64,000 nucleotides of DNA from Colocasia esculenta (lineage: Eukaryota; Streptophyta; Magnoliopsida; Alismatales; Araceae). The stretch is taken from positions 178,536,348 through 178,600,347 of the forward strand of contig CM024753.1 of assembly GCA_014218235.1 (NCBI GenBank). Direction: 5' to 3'. The notes under the pieces were generated by a model that made no database searches, was not told where the DNA came from, and saw nothing but the letters and a program-made list of their open reading frames with translations. The position numbers and the translations under genes are program-made. Below are positions 47,925-57,585 of this stretch, one piece after another (the first letter of the stretch is position 1; the number at the start of each line of letters is the position of its first letter).

Positions 47925-48200
47925 ATGTCTTATGAGAATCGGTCATGGATGTACCGTGGAATAGTTAATGGAGTTGTGACAGAGGAGTTTAAAGACGGAG
48001 TTGACAGTTTCATTCAGTTTGCATTGAGTAATTCATCAGTAGCAATTGATCCGATGGGTAACATCCGATGTCTGTGTTCAGCTTGTAAGAACAGAAAGTG
48101 GATATCGACATGGGATGTGCAGCATCATTTGTATACGAGAGGATTTTTTGCCCATTATGAGTTATGGTCGTCTCATGGTGAGTTTAATATCCCATTATGA
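47925..48200 (+). pseudogene. CACTA transposase-associated domain (N-terminus)
   Basis: From the ATG at 47925 (preceded by an intron-like TGTGTAG acceptor), residues 6-85 match the plant transposase-associated domain at the N-terminus of CACTA transposases: RSWMYRG, VTEEFKDGVDSFIQFA, IRCLCSACKNRK and HHLYTRGF...YELWSSHGE. The zinc-binding Cys/His set is present. The large central transposase that normally follows is absent. Instead a 28-bp direct duplication (48151-48178 and 48191-48218) is followed directly by the C-terminal En/Spm domain gene, which suggests an internal deletion. Confidence 0.85.
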
Positions 48201-48239
48201 GTTATGGTCGTCTCATGGGATCCTATGGCTTGGCTGGAT

Positions 48240-51200
48240 TACGGCCCTGTTTGGCTGAGGAGGGACAATTAGGAGTCCCTTTGTGAGCATTGGGCTACTA
48301 GAACATGGCAGGAGTAGTCACAGGCGGCAAAACACAACCGATCAACTCATTCAGAGAAGAATGTGCATACTAGTGGGTCTGTATCTTATGCGACCCACAG
48401 CCAAAAATTGGTAAACATATTATTGTTCAATTGCTTAATACATTGATTATTATTGTGAAACTAACTAATTTTGTTGAATTGTAAGCATCACGAGCTCGAG
48501 CGTGCCCCTACTTTTCGCGAGTTATTTGATCGGACTCAAAAGCGGAAGGGGACGGATGACTATGTCAGCGAGAGTGCTTGCACGATTGTTGTAAGTCAAG
48601 CTATAAATTTTAAATTCAATTTAGATATTAAAATAATTTGTTTTCAATAATTTAGTTTTAATTTGTTATGCAGGAGACCTATGACAGGACGATGGCTGAT
48701 CGCTATGCAGAGGGCACTCCCCAGCCAGACTTGGATCCGGAGGCTTGGGTCGATGCAGCGGGAGGACCGAGGAAGGGTCGAGTGTACGACTTTGGGGATA
48801 GCCTGGATACTACTCTAGTGTTGTCCTCATATGCGAGTTCGGTCGCTCCTCCGGCATACGCGAGTTCATCTGCTGCGCCGCCCGGCAGTGGTGTAGAGGA
48901 GATTAGAACCCTCATCCGGGAAGAGCTACGGACGCACTTTGGCGTTTTGGTCGAGCAGTTGATCTCAGCCATGCAGGGAGTACGCCCCTCACAGCCAGCA
49001 CCTCAGGTCAGTATTACTATTAATTTCATATAGTTTGAATGAAATGAAACCACTAAAGAATGTCAAAAGAGCAAAAAAGAAATCTAAATTAATAAGTATT
49101 ACTATTAATTTCATAAGTTTCAAGTCGTTCGCTCCGACACGACTGGGTGGGTTAAATTGACGTGTGCGAACTGACGGAATCCGATTTGGATTCCCTGATT
49201 GGGTTGGGCGTTGAAATGACGGATCTAAAAAAACCAAAGTCTAAATGATCAAAACACGCAACTTGGGGGTCTAAAATCCCATATAGGGATTTGATAGGCG
49301 TGCCGTTTGCTCCGACACGACTAGGTGGGTTAAATTGACGTGTGCGAACTGACGGAATCTGATCTGGATTCCCGGATTGGGTTGGGCGTTGAAATGACGG
49401 ATCTAAAAAATCCCAAGTCTAAAAGATCAAAACACGCAACTCGGGGGTCCAAAATCCCATATAGGGATCTGATCGGTGTGTCGTTCACTCAGACACGACC
49501 AGGTGGGTTAAATTGATTTGTGCGAACTGACGGAATCCGATTTGGATTCCTGGATTGGGTTGGGTGTTCAAATGACAGATCTAAAAAAACCAAAGTCTAA
49601 AAGATCAAAACACGCAACCCGGGGGTCCAAAATCCCATATAGGGATCTGATCGATGTGTCGTTCACTCCGACACGACCGGGTGGGTTAAATTGACGTGTG
49701 CGAACTGACGGAATCCGATTTGGATTCCCGGATTGAGTTGGGCGTTGAAATGACGGATCTAAAAAAACCCAAGTCTAAAAGATCAAAACACGCAACCCAG
49801 GGGTCCAAAATCCCATATAGGGATCTGATCGGCGTGCCGTTTGCTCCGACACGACCAGTTGGGTTAAATTGACGTGTGCGAACTGACGGAATCCGATTTG
49901 GATTCCTGGATTGGGTTGGGTGTTGAAATGACGGATCTAAAAATACCCAAGTCTAAATGATCAAAACACGCAACCCGGGGGTCCAAAATCCCATATAGGG
50001 ATCTGATAGGCATGACATTCACTCTGACACGACCAGGTGGGTTAAATTGACGTGTGCGAACTGACGAAATCCGATTTGGATTTTCAGATTGGGTTGGGCA
50101 TTGAAATGACGGATTTAAAAAAACCCAAGTCTAAATGATCAAAACACGCAACCCGGGGGTCCAAAATCCCAAATAGGGATCCGATCGACGTGCCGTTTAC
50201 TCCGACACGACCGGGTAGGTGAAATTGACGTGTGCAAACTGACGGAATCCGATTTGGATTCCCGGATTGGGTTGGGCGTTCAAATGACAGATCTAAAAAA
50301 AACTCAAGTCTAAATGATCAAAACACGCAACCCGGGGGTCCAAAATTCCATATAGGGATCTGATCGGCGTGCCGTTCACTCCAACATGACTGGGTGGGTT
50401 AAATTGACGTGTGCGAACTGACGGAATCCGATTTGGATTCCCAGATTGGGTTGGGCGTTGAAATGACGGATTTCAAAAAAAACCCAAGTCTAAATGATCA
50501 AAACACGCAACCCGGGGGTCCAAAATCCCAAATTGAGATCCGATCGACGTGTCGTTCACTCCAACACGACCGGGTAGGTGAAATTGACGTGTGCGAACTG
50601 ACGGAATCCAATTTGGATTCCCGAATTGGGTTGGGCATTCAAATGACAGATCTAAAAAAAACCCAAGTCTAAAAGATTAAAACACATAACCCAGGGGTCC
50701 AAAATCCCAAATAGGGATCTGATTGGCGTGTCGTTCACTCCAACACAACCGGGTGGGTTAAATTGACGTGTGCGAACTGACGGAATCAGATTTGGATTCC
50801 CGGATTGGGTTAGGCGTTGAAATGACGGATCTAAAAAAACCCAAGTCTAAATGATCAAAACATGCAACTCGGGGGGTCCAAAATCCCATATAGGGATCTG
50901 ATCGGCGTGTCGTTCACTCCGACACGACCGGGTGGGTTAAAATGACGTGTGCGAACTGACGGAATCCGATTTGGATTCCCGGATTGGGTTGGGCGTTGAA
51001 ATGACGGATTTAAAAAAAATCCAAGTCTAAATGATCAAAACACGCAACCCGGGGGTCCAAAATCCCAAATAGGGATCCGATCGATGTGTCATTCACTCCG
51101 GCACGACCGGGTAGGTGAAATTGACGTGTGCGAACTGACGGAATCCGATTTGGATTCCCGTATTGGGTTGGGCGTTCAAATGACAGATCTAAAAAAAACC

Positions 51201-51490
51201 CAAGTCTAAAGGATCCAAAATATTTTCTTATTAAACTTGAGGAATAATCACATGTTTTAAATTTAAAATTTTGAAAATAATGTTTGTATATTAATTTTTA
51301 TTAATGTTTCTCATATTAATTTTTTTTAATATAGGATCCTCCGGCACCTGACGATCTGGAGATGGGGACGGCGGACGATCCAATAGATTTGTCTTCATTT
51401 TTAGCATTTTTCATTATGTATGATTTTGTATTAGTTTGGTTTTATGATTTTATGTTTCATTGTGAGTACCTTCTATTGTGGAATGCATGA
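48240..51490 (+). pseudogene. CACTA Ptta/En/Spm-type protein, multi-exon, satellite in intron
   Basis: Exons in one phase. About 48300-48410 encodes NRSTHSEKNVHTSGS with an in-frame TAG near 48315. 48486-48590 encodes HELERAPTFRELFDRTQ and KGTDDYVSES, with donor GTAAGT. 48674-49006 encodes ETYDRTMADRYAEGT, then a long linker and a short helix, with donor GTCAGT. 51335-51490 encodes PPAPDDLEMGTADDPIDL, then TGA. The HTSGS...RELF motif order fits the plant En/Spm accessory (Transposase_24-like) family, thought to bind subterminal repeats. All junctions are phase 0, which supports the model. The last intron contains the 178-bp satellite array. Confidence 0.75.
49124..51218. repeat. 178-bp tandem satellite, about 12 copies
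   Basis: Taking the word GTTAAATTGACG (or its variant GTGAAATTGACG) as landmark, units start at 49151, 49329, 49507, 49685, 49863, 50041, 50219, 50398, 50578, 50757, 50936 and 51115, a period of 178-180 bp. Units fall into two variants. Type A has GTGGGTTAAATT and GTTGAAATGACGG; type B has GTAGGTGAAATT and GTTCAAATGACAG. B follows A at 50219, 50578 and 51115, so part of the array has a dimer of about 358 bp. ORFs inside merely translate the repeat. Confidence 0.95.
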
Positions 51491-51558
51491 ATATTTTAGC
51501 AGGTTTTATAATTTATTATTGTTAATTTCAACAATTTTTTTTAAAAAAAAATAGTACA

Positions 51559-51843
51559 TATTTCCGACGGTTTTTTCGACGGATAATGGCCGTCGGAAAT
51601 CTGTAGTTTGCCGACAAAATATATCCGTCGTTATTTATGTCGGAAGTTCTGACGGAATTTTCAGTCGGCAGTTTCCGACAGACATTCCGACCTATTTTCT
51701 GACCGTTTTCAGTCGGAATTCACTGACCAATTTTCCGACAAAATCTTCCGACGGATTTCTGTCGGAAGTTACCAACTACTTTTTCGACGGAATATTCGGT
51801 CGGAATTTCCGACAGAATACCGACGGATTAGGTAACCATCGGT
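51559..51843. repeat. Outer CACTA subterminal repeats, right (first part)
   Basis: Dense TTCCGACGG/CCGTCGGAA motifs in both orientations. The block is cut by the inner CACTA at 51844 and continues at 57444-57570. Confidence 0.85.
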
Positions 51844-52168
51844 ATACTACTAAAAATTTGACTTTTACCTACACCATATGCCTACATGTTTGATAGTTGT
51901 AGGTATTGGAAGGATATACCTACGTAAAATAAAAAATATACCTACAACATATTTTATAGTAGGTATAAACATTTTTTCTTTTTTTATTATTCTTTTCCCT
52001 CCCAAAGCTCCGCTTTTCCTTATCCCCCTTTCTATCTCGAAACCTCCTGCCTTCGCCTTTTCCATTTTCCCTACTCTTGCTTTCTCCCTTCTGTGCCCTA
52101 CTCCACCAACATCGACTGCGTGTCACCATCGCCGAGGAAGAGGGAGCTCCTTACGTCGTCGCCGTTCG

Positions 52169-52501
52169 ATCCTGGGGTCGGACCCGACGCCGTTCTAGGC
52201 TCTGGTCTCCCACCTGATGGCGTCCACCAACGACCATCGGTCCCAAGAGGAGGCGCTCTTCAACCTCTGCCGCGACCGCCATCCCGCGATCCTCGACCTC
52301 CACCTCGGCCAACTCCTCCACTCCTCCACCCACCAGGAGATCCGCGCCATGTCCGCCATCCTCCACCGCAAGCAGCTCACGTTTGGCGGCGAGCTCTGGC
52401 CCCGGCTTCCCCCTTCCACCCAGTCTGACCTCAAGTCCCTCCTCCTCTCCTCCGTCCAGCGCGAGGAGGTGAAGTCCATCTCCAAGAAGCTCTGCGACAC
52501 G
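52169..52501 (+). pseudogene. Importin-5 (IPO5/IMB3-like) first exon, captured
   Basis: Importin-5 is a HEAT-repeat karyopherin that carries ribosomal proteins and histones into the nucleus. The frame from 52169 reads ILGSDPTPF, a TAG (52196-52198) where the family has Glu, then ALVSHLMASTNDHRSQEE and ALFNLCRDRHP. It continues to LWPRLPPSTQSDLKSLLLSS and EEVKSISKKLCDT, ending at a splice donor (ACG then GTATCC). This corresponds to the first HEAT repeats. It is GC-rich, unlike the surrounding transposon. The longest open frame starts at the internal Met (52217), after the stop. It is a fragment; the matching middle exons lie at 56252-56800. Confidence 0.88.
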
Positions 52502-53014
52502 GTATCCCCCCACCCACCCTCCTCCTTCCTCTTTTTCTTCCATTTTTCCATTCTCCTGTACTCCTTTAGATCTGCCTACCTCGTCGCTTTATCTCATCTT
52601 CCTTTGTTGATCTCTCTTTTTCTAGTCGCCTTTGCCTAGCTTCCTCCGGCTTACCCACGGCCTCCGCCCTTTCCTCTCCACCTTGTGACCCCTCCTATTC
52701 CCCCTTCGTCACCGCCAGCCCTGGTTTCTCTCCTTCCCTTCCTTTTCCCTCCACCATTTCCTGCTCAGATCTGTAGCCTTGCTGGTATAACCCCTTTCTT
52801 GCTTGTTGTTCCTTGTTACTTTTAGATCTATCACTTTTTTTGTGGCTGGCCTCCCCACTCTTTTGTGCTCCATTTCTATCTTCGCAGCCCACGCCCTCCT
52901 CTTCTCCCTCTGCAAATTTTGGGACCTTTCCAATCTCTGTTCCTACTGGAGATTGGTTTCAACCGGCCTCTGTTTAGGCATCTTTCTGCACATTATTGTG
53001 TTGTGTTTTCGCAG

Positions 53015-53473
53015 GTTATCACAGCCGTAAGAAGATTTTGGGAACGGGAGCCCCAGATTCAACTAAGTCAAACCTCCAAACATGAGGTTCCCAGCCTCGT
53101 CGCTGCGAAGGAGGAGAACTGTAAAACGGCGAGAGAACTTGCGATCGTGGTGCCTTCGAGATATCGGCAACCCTCGCCCGTCGGCGGGCGGAAGGCCGCT
53201 TCACCCATGGGAAGGAGGAACTCTATGTCTCCTGGGAGGAGGCTCTCGGGCATCCTGAAACTCTCGTCGATGGCTAGATATGGGGGTACTAAGAAGAAGA
53301 TCTCGGCAGTCGCTGCCGGAATAACCAAGGTATCTGACGCCTTGATGGGTTCTGTGAAAGCATCCAGGAAGAGCTGGGACGATGCTAGTTCAAATGTTGC
53401 CGCTCCTACAGAGCAAAAGGAGAAGAGTGGGTCGAAGAGCAAGCTAGATAAGCAAGCTATTCTCTGGACCCAG
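53015..53473 (+). pseudogene. DUF936 protein gene fragment, captured
   Basis: Exon-like segment between an acceptor (TTTTCGCAG) and a probable donor (CCCAG then GTGCAC), open throughout (153 codons). Words typical of the plant DUF936 family are GRRNSMSPGRRLSGILK, KKKISAVAAGITKVSDALM, KASRKSWDD and DKQAILWTQ. DUF936 proteins are plant-specific and poorly characterised, with a basic Ser-rich centre. The N-terminal domain and the C-terminal helical part are missing. Same strand as the importin exons on either side, so a chimeric transcript is conceivable. A stop at 53582 ends the read-through frame. Confidence 0.72.
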
Positions 53474-53584
53474 GTGCACAAAGATCTCTACTTTGCTCTT
53501 GCTTATAGAGGGTCAAATTCAGAATCCCAATTTGTGAAAAAATGTTCTCAAAGTGCTTGCAGCAAATTTCATGTGTTATCTTGA

Positions 53585-56251
53585 TTCCTATACAAGTAAC
53601 TAATGTGCATATCTTCGTGCTGTTGCTTCCATACGCTGAAGTCAGTTTGCTTTATTTCCTTTTGGTCACATGTTTACCTTCACATGAAGCAAGTTTTTGC
53701 TTATAGAGCCTCAGATCTGTACCCTCTCATGTATCTTAATATACTAGCCTACCTTTTCTTTGCACATCTTTTTTTGAGACAAATGAAGATTAACTCATAT
53801 CGGCACTAAAACTTGGGTTTGGTGGTGGCTAAGCACCAGTGTTTTGTGGGAGGCTGTGCATAGGTAAGTGCTATGCTCTCCCTGGTGTTTTCTGTATTTT
53901 AAAGGGTTGGTATGGGAGTCTACTGTTCTGCAGAGCAAGAAGGGATCGATCTGGAATAGGAGTTTGCTGATCGGGCTGGTGATAGTTGATTGGAGTAAGT
54001 TGGTTCGATCTGTAAAGGACTAGGAGGATTTGATAGAGATTTGACATGCAAAGGAGGATTTAAAAGAGGTTAACAAAGGATTTATATTGCGCCAGGTAGG
54101 TTGATCTGCCTTCAAGCTTCCATTACTTTCTAAGTATGGATTTAAAGTTATTTTCTAAGAAAACTTCTTCTCTTCAACTTCAGATCAGAAGCCATACTTC
54201 TGTAATAAGTTTTGCTGAGTATATTAAGACTAATTTCTATGAAAACTTCTTCTCTGCAACTTAAGATAAGGAGTAATAAGCTCTGTTGTGTATGCTAATG
54301 ATAATTTTTATAGAACCTTCTTATATATATGTATAAGTTTTTGATTCATATTATTAGCTAACATAAGTTAAGTACATTGGAACAATATTTATGTTGTAAG
54401 TTCTATTTTGTAAGCTGTGATCTAAGTGATGTTAAGGATTTAAGACTATTTTCTATGGGATTCTATCTATGTGATTTAATTATAGTTACGTTGGATTACC
54501 TTTAGGGTCAATTCTGTTTTATATGTTAATTTCTGTGTAATAACATGTTATTGAACTAGAACTGATCTCAGTTAATAAGAATCAGGTTTCTATTCTCCAT
54601 AGGCAACTCAACATAGCTTCCAATCATCATCATTATCACTTGCAGCGTGGTATGCAACCATCAAGCATCACCAGTCGTCTATATCAGGTTTAATGAACAT
54701 TTAATGTCGTTCTTAATTTCCTAAGCTTCATGCATTATTTTTGGAAATTTGTTGACCCATTCCCAACTTTTATTTATTTGATCTTTTCTTGTCAATGCCA
54801 CATATTATGTGACCGTGCTAAGTAATTCAACTACACCTGCTAATTCTCAAGTTAGATGTACTAGGGTTGCTGTAATGAGATTGCTATGCTTCATTTTGTC
54901 ATCACTTTGTAACCCGTATTGTGACTGCCATTTCTTAGGATGCATAAACAACAAATCAGATCTCAATTTTGGACATACAATTTTTTTATTCCATTTCTGA
55001 TGAATATGTTTCTACCTTGATTTTCCAGGTCTACTACCATAGTCAATCAAAATTATGGTAAAGAAGAAAAAAATTATTCTGCTTTTACTCATTCTAGTAA
55101 TACAGATGTTGAACTACATGCAGAACAACATCTGCATATGCTTTGCCACAAAGAACATTTTAAAAATAAGATGCTTTTTATCTTCCAAGGGGACGTAATT
55201 AAGGACCCATAGATTGTTAATTTTTAATTTTTCGAGGTGCGAGGATCCAACTCGTGGCCATTCGCTTTTGGAGAGAACTAGCTGGTTCATCTTTTTCCGG
55301 CTATGAAGTCAAAGGAAGAATCCTCTTTCCTGATCTCTTAGCTTGGGGCTCATCGCCAGAGATGATTCCTTTCGTCATCTTTTCCGGTGATGAATTGCCG
55401 AGATTTTTTGCTTGGAGTACTATGGCATCCCCCCCTCCCGATGTCACCGCCACGTGAGGGTAATGTTTCAGCTTCCAAAATTCCTTAAAACCAACAAACA
55501 AATTTCCCTTCCTGTGGTTTATCGGACTCATCTGACAAAAGATTATATCATTTGATAAAGCTAGTTATGTTTTTCTTCACTTGTTCTGCTGTTAACTATT
55601 ATCATTTCTCCTGTTGGTTCTGCTTCTTAACAAGATGTAGAACGGATGATATCAATTTCTGTTAAAGCTACAGTAGCACGTGACTCATTGAGTGATGATA
55701 AGGAATTGGATTAATACATGACGTATTTCTATTGTTTCTTCCTCTAAAGTCTAGAGTTGTTAATATAGTGTTTTCTTTTGTTTAATATTTTGTTCATGTT
55801 GAAAACAGAGGTTAACTGCACTTGACAGTAAGAGGCGGTTCACATTAACTGCTGTAGCATCTCACAAGGATGAAGTTGGCAGGCTGAGGTAAAGACATAT
55901 TTCCTTGTACATGTGGCATTTTCTAATTGGCATTTATTAATTCTCCTCATCTTTGTGGGAACTGTTTGCTAATGGACATGATGTGTTGTCCTGAAAGTTG
56001 GGACAACATATTTTAAAACATCCTAGGTGGTTTGAGTTGGCCAACGTCTGTATTTTTCTTTGAATAATGACTCTGATGCAGATACATCCTCTGCTATAAA
56101 CCCTCCTTATTTTGCACAATGTTCTCTTTTTCATTAATTTTTATCTTTTTCATTGATTTTTAACTTTTAAATTGCATTAGGATCATTTTCTTTGTTATGT
56201 CATGATTCTGGTTTTATGCATTGATGTATTTGCATTCTATTGCTTTTACAG
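53585..56251. other. Pack-CACTA interior with unassigned exon-like pieces
   Basis: Mostly AT-rich intron-like sequence. Two pieces look exonic but are not recognised. One is 55809-55888, between ACAG and GTAAAG, reading LTALDSKRRFTLTAVASHK and EVGRLR. The other is about 55205-55457, an open stretch with WRELAGSSFSGYEVKGRI-type sequence and no clear homology. They may come from further captured genes. Confidence 0.35.
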
Positions 56252-56800
56252 GCGCATGCTGCTTCAGTAGTTTTAAATTTTACTGAGAACTGTACTCCAG
56301 AGATATTAACTCGATACTTGGATAGGCTAGTTAGTAAATTATTCGTGCTACTTCGGGTATGTTGCCTTTTTTCTTTTGCTATCTTACATAGTTTTTCTTC
56401 TTCCACTTGTCCAGCATATAATCTAAGATAATGTACATATTGCATGACTGAGTGTGAAATTTTTACTTTGCAGAATGGGAAGCAGATGGTCCAGGAGGCA
56501 GCTTTAACAACCTTAGCATCAGTTGCAGATTCATCTTAGGTGGGTTTGCAAACTATTCTTGCTGATTCGCTACATTTTTCATACAGTATCAATTATGTTT
56601 TGACTTTATTTTTCATCTCATGATGGTTCAAGAGCACTTTTAGAAGTACTATGATGTTGTGATGCCTTACCTCAAGAGTATTATGCCTTACCTCAGGAGC
56701 ACTTTTAGAAGCACTTCTTTTATTGTTTTCTTTCTATGTAGGTGTTGGTGGATGAGGCAAAATGATCACTATTTAGTGGTTAGCACATATATCACTTTGG
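56252..56800 (+). pseudogene. Importin-5 middle exons, captured
   Basis: Three consecutive exons of the central HEAT repeats. 56252-56356 encodes AHAASVVLNFTENCTPEILT and YLDRLVSKLFVLLR, with donor GTATGT. 56474-56536 encodes NGKQMVQEAALTTLASVADS, after which a TAG replaces the expected Gln codon at the splice site. About 56632 onwards encodes EHF, a second TAG for Gln, then KYYDVVMPYLKSI, followed by a short tandem duplication of the MPYL segment. In the parent gene these exons lie several hundred codons after exon 1, so the middle was lost or replaced by the DUF936 piece. Intact splice junctions indicate capture from genomic DNA. Confidence 0.88.
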
Positions 56801-56869
56801 AAACACTTTGGTATAATTTTGGACAAATAGATGTTGTGGATGTATATATTTGACATTAATATGAAAAGT

Positions 56870-57130
56870 GTTGTGAATGACCACAATATTTCATGAATGC
56901 GGCTATGTGTTTGAATGAATGAATGTGGCAATGTTGAATGAGATAATGTGAATGTGAATGAGGTTGGTGGATGTAACCAATGATTGTGTTTGTTAAAATA
57001 TGAAATGTGTGTGAAGTTGATGTGTATGAGGATGGGGTGTAAGTGAATGCGTGGATGATGAATTGTGATTGTTAAAATGTGTGGATGTAACCAATGAATT
57101 GTGGATGTTGAATTGTGATTGTTATGAATG
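56870..57130. repeat. Degenerate TGAATGTG/GTTGAATG minisatellite
   Basis: Loosely repeated GAATGTG, TGTGGATG and AATTGTGATTGTTA words. It explains the His/Thr-rich antisense ORF, which is not a gene. Confidence 0.7.
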
Positions 57131-57169
57131 TAAGGTTTTGATATGGAGAGGAAGGGCATGTGACATTTT

Positions 57170-57430
57170 AATTTAGGTACAAAAACCTACGACATTTAAC
57201 TTTGTAGGTATAAACAACCTATGACATTTGATTCTGTAGGTAAACACAACCTACGACATTAAACGTTGTAGGTAAAGTACATGTACTTTACCTACGACTC
57301 TATCGTAGGTAATAGTATTACCAACACGTACTTTACCTACGACATAAGCCATAGGAAATGTCGTAGATATAGATATGTACCTACGATATTTGTCGCATTA
57401 CTGACGGTTTTGGTCGTAGGTAAAACTGTG
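57170..57430. repeat. Inner CACTA subterminal repeats, right
   Basis: About a dozen TACCTACGACAT or ATGTCGTAGGTA units, next to the TIR at 57443. Confidence 0.85.
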
Positions 57431-57585
57431 TTTTGTAGTAGTGGTAATTTCTGACCAAAATTTTTCGACGGACGTCTTCCGACGACTGTTCGACGAAAAG
57501 TTGTCGGAAGACAGTTTTTTCGACAGATTACCGTCGGATTACCGACGGCTTGCGTCCGTCGAAAATGCCGCTTTTTCTTGTAGTG

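Larger units (their letters stand above)
51845..57443. mobile_element. Inner Pack-CACTA transposon carrying host gene pieces
   Basis: 5.6-kb element inserted in the right subterminal region of the outer CACTA. The right end is GTTTTGTAGTAGTG, i.e. TIR CACTACTACAAAAC. The left end is TACTACTAAAAATTTG, with the first C changed to T. Both ends continue into TTTTACCTAC. A perfect 3-bp duplication GTA lies at 51842-51844 and 57444-57446. Subterminal TACCTACGACAT/ATGTCGTAGGTA units are at 51870-51960 and 57170-57430. There is no transposase; instead it holds exons of at least two unrelated plant genes. Confidence 0.9.
44326..57585. mobile_element. CACTA (En/Spm) transposon, outer
   Basis: Terminal inverted repeats CACTACAAGAGAAAGCGG (44326) and the reverse complement of CACTACAAGAAAAAGCGG (57568-57585), one mismatch in 18. 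A perfect 3-bp target duplication GGT lies at 44323-44325 and 57586-57588. Subterminal regions (44345-44525, 51559-51843 and 57444-57570) are packed with direct and inverted copies of TCCGTCGGAA-type motifs, the usual CACTA transposase binding sites. It is 13.26 kb including a 5.6-kb inner CACTA. Its own transposase gene is truncated, so it is non-autonomous now. Confidence 0.95.

Noticed and set aside
50409..50672. 87-codon ORF with repeated CELTESxLDSxIGLG sequence
   Set aside because: It is a read-through of the 178-bp satellite, which lies in an intron between phase-matched exons.
49124..51218. CRISPR-like regular repeats
   Set aside because: The units are contiguous 178-bp tandem copies with no unique spacers, in plant DNA.
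56773..57159. His/Thr-rich antisense ORF
   Set aside because: It is explained by the degenerate TGAATGTG repeat near the right end of the Pack-CACTA.
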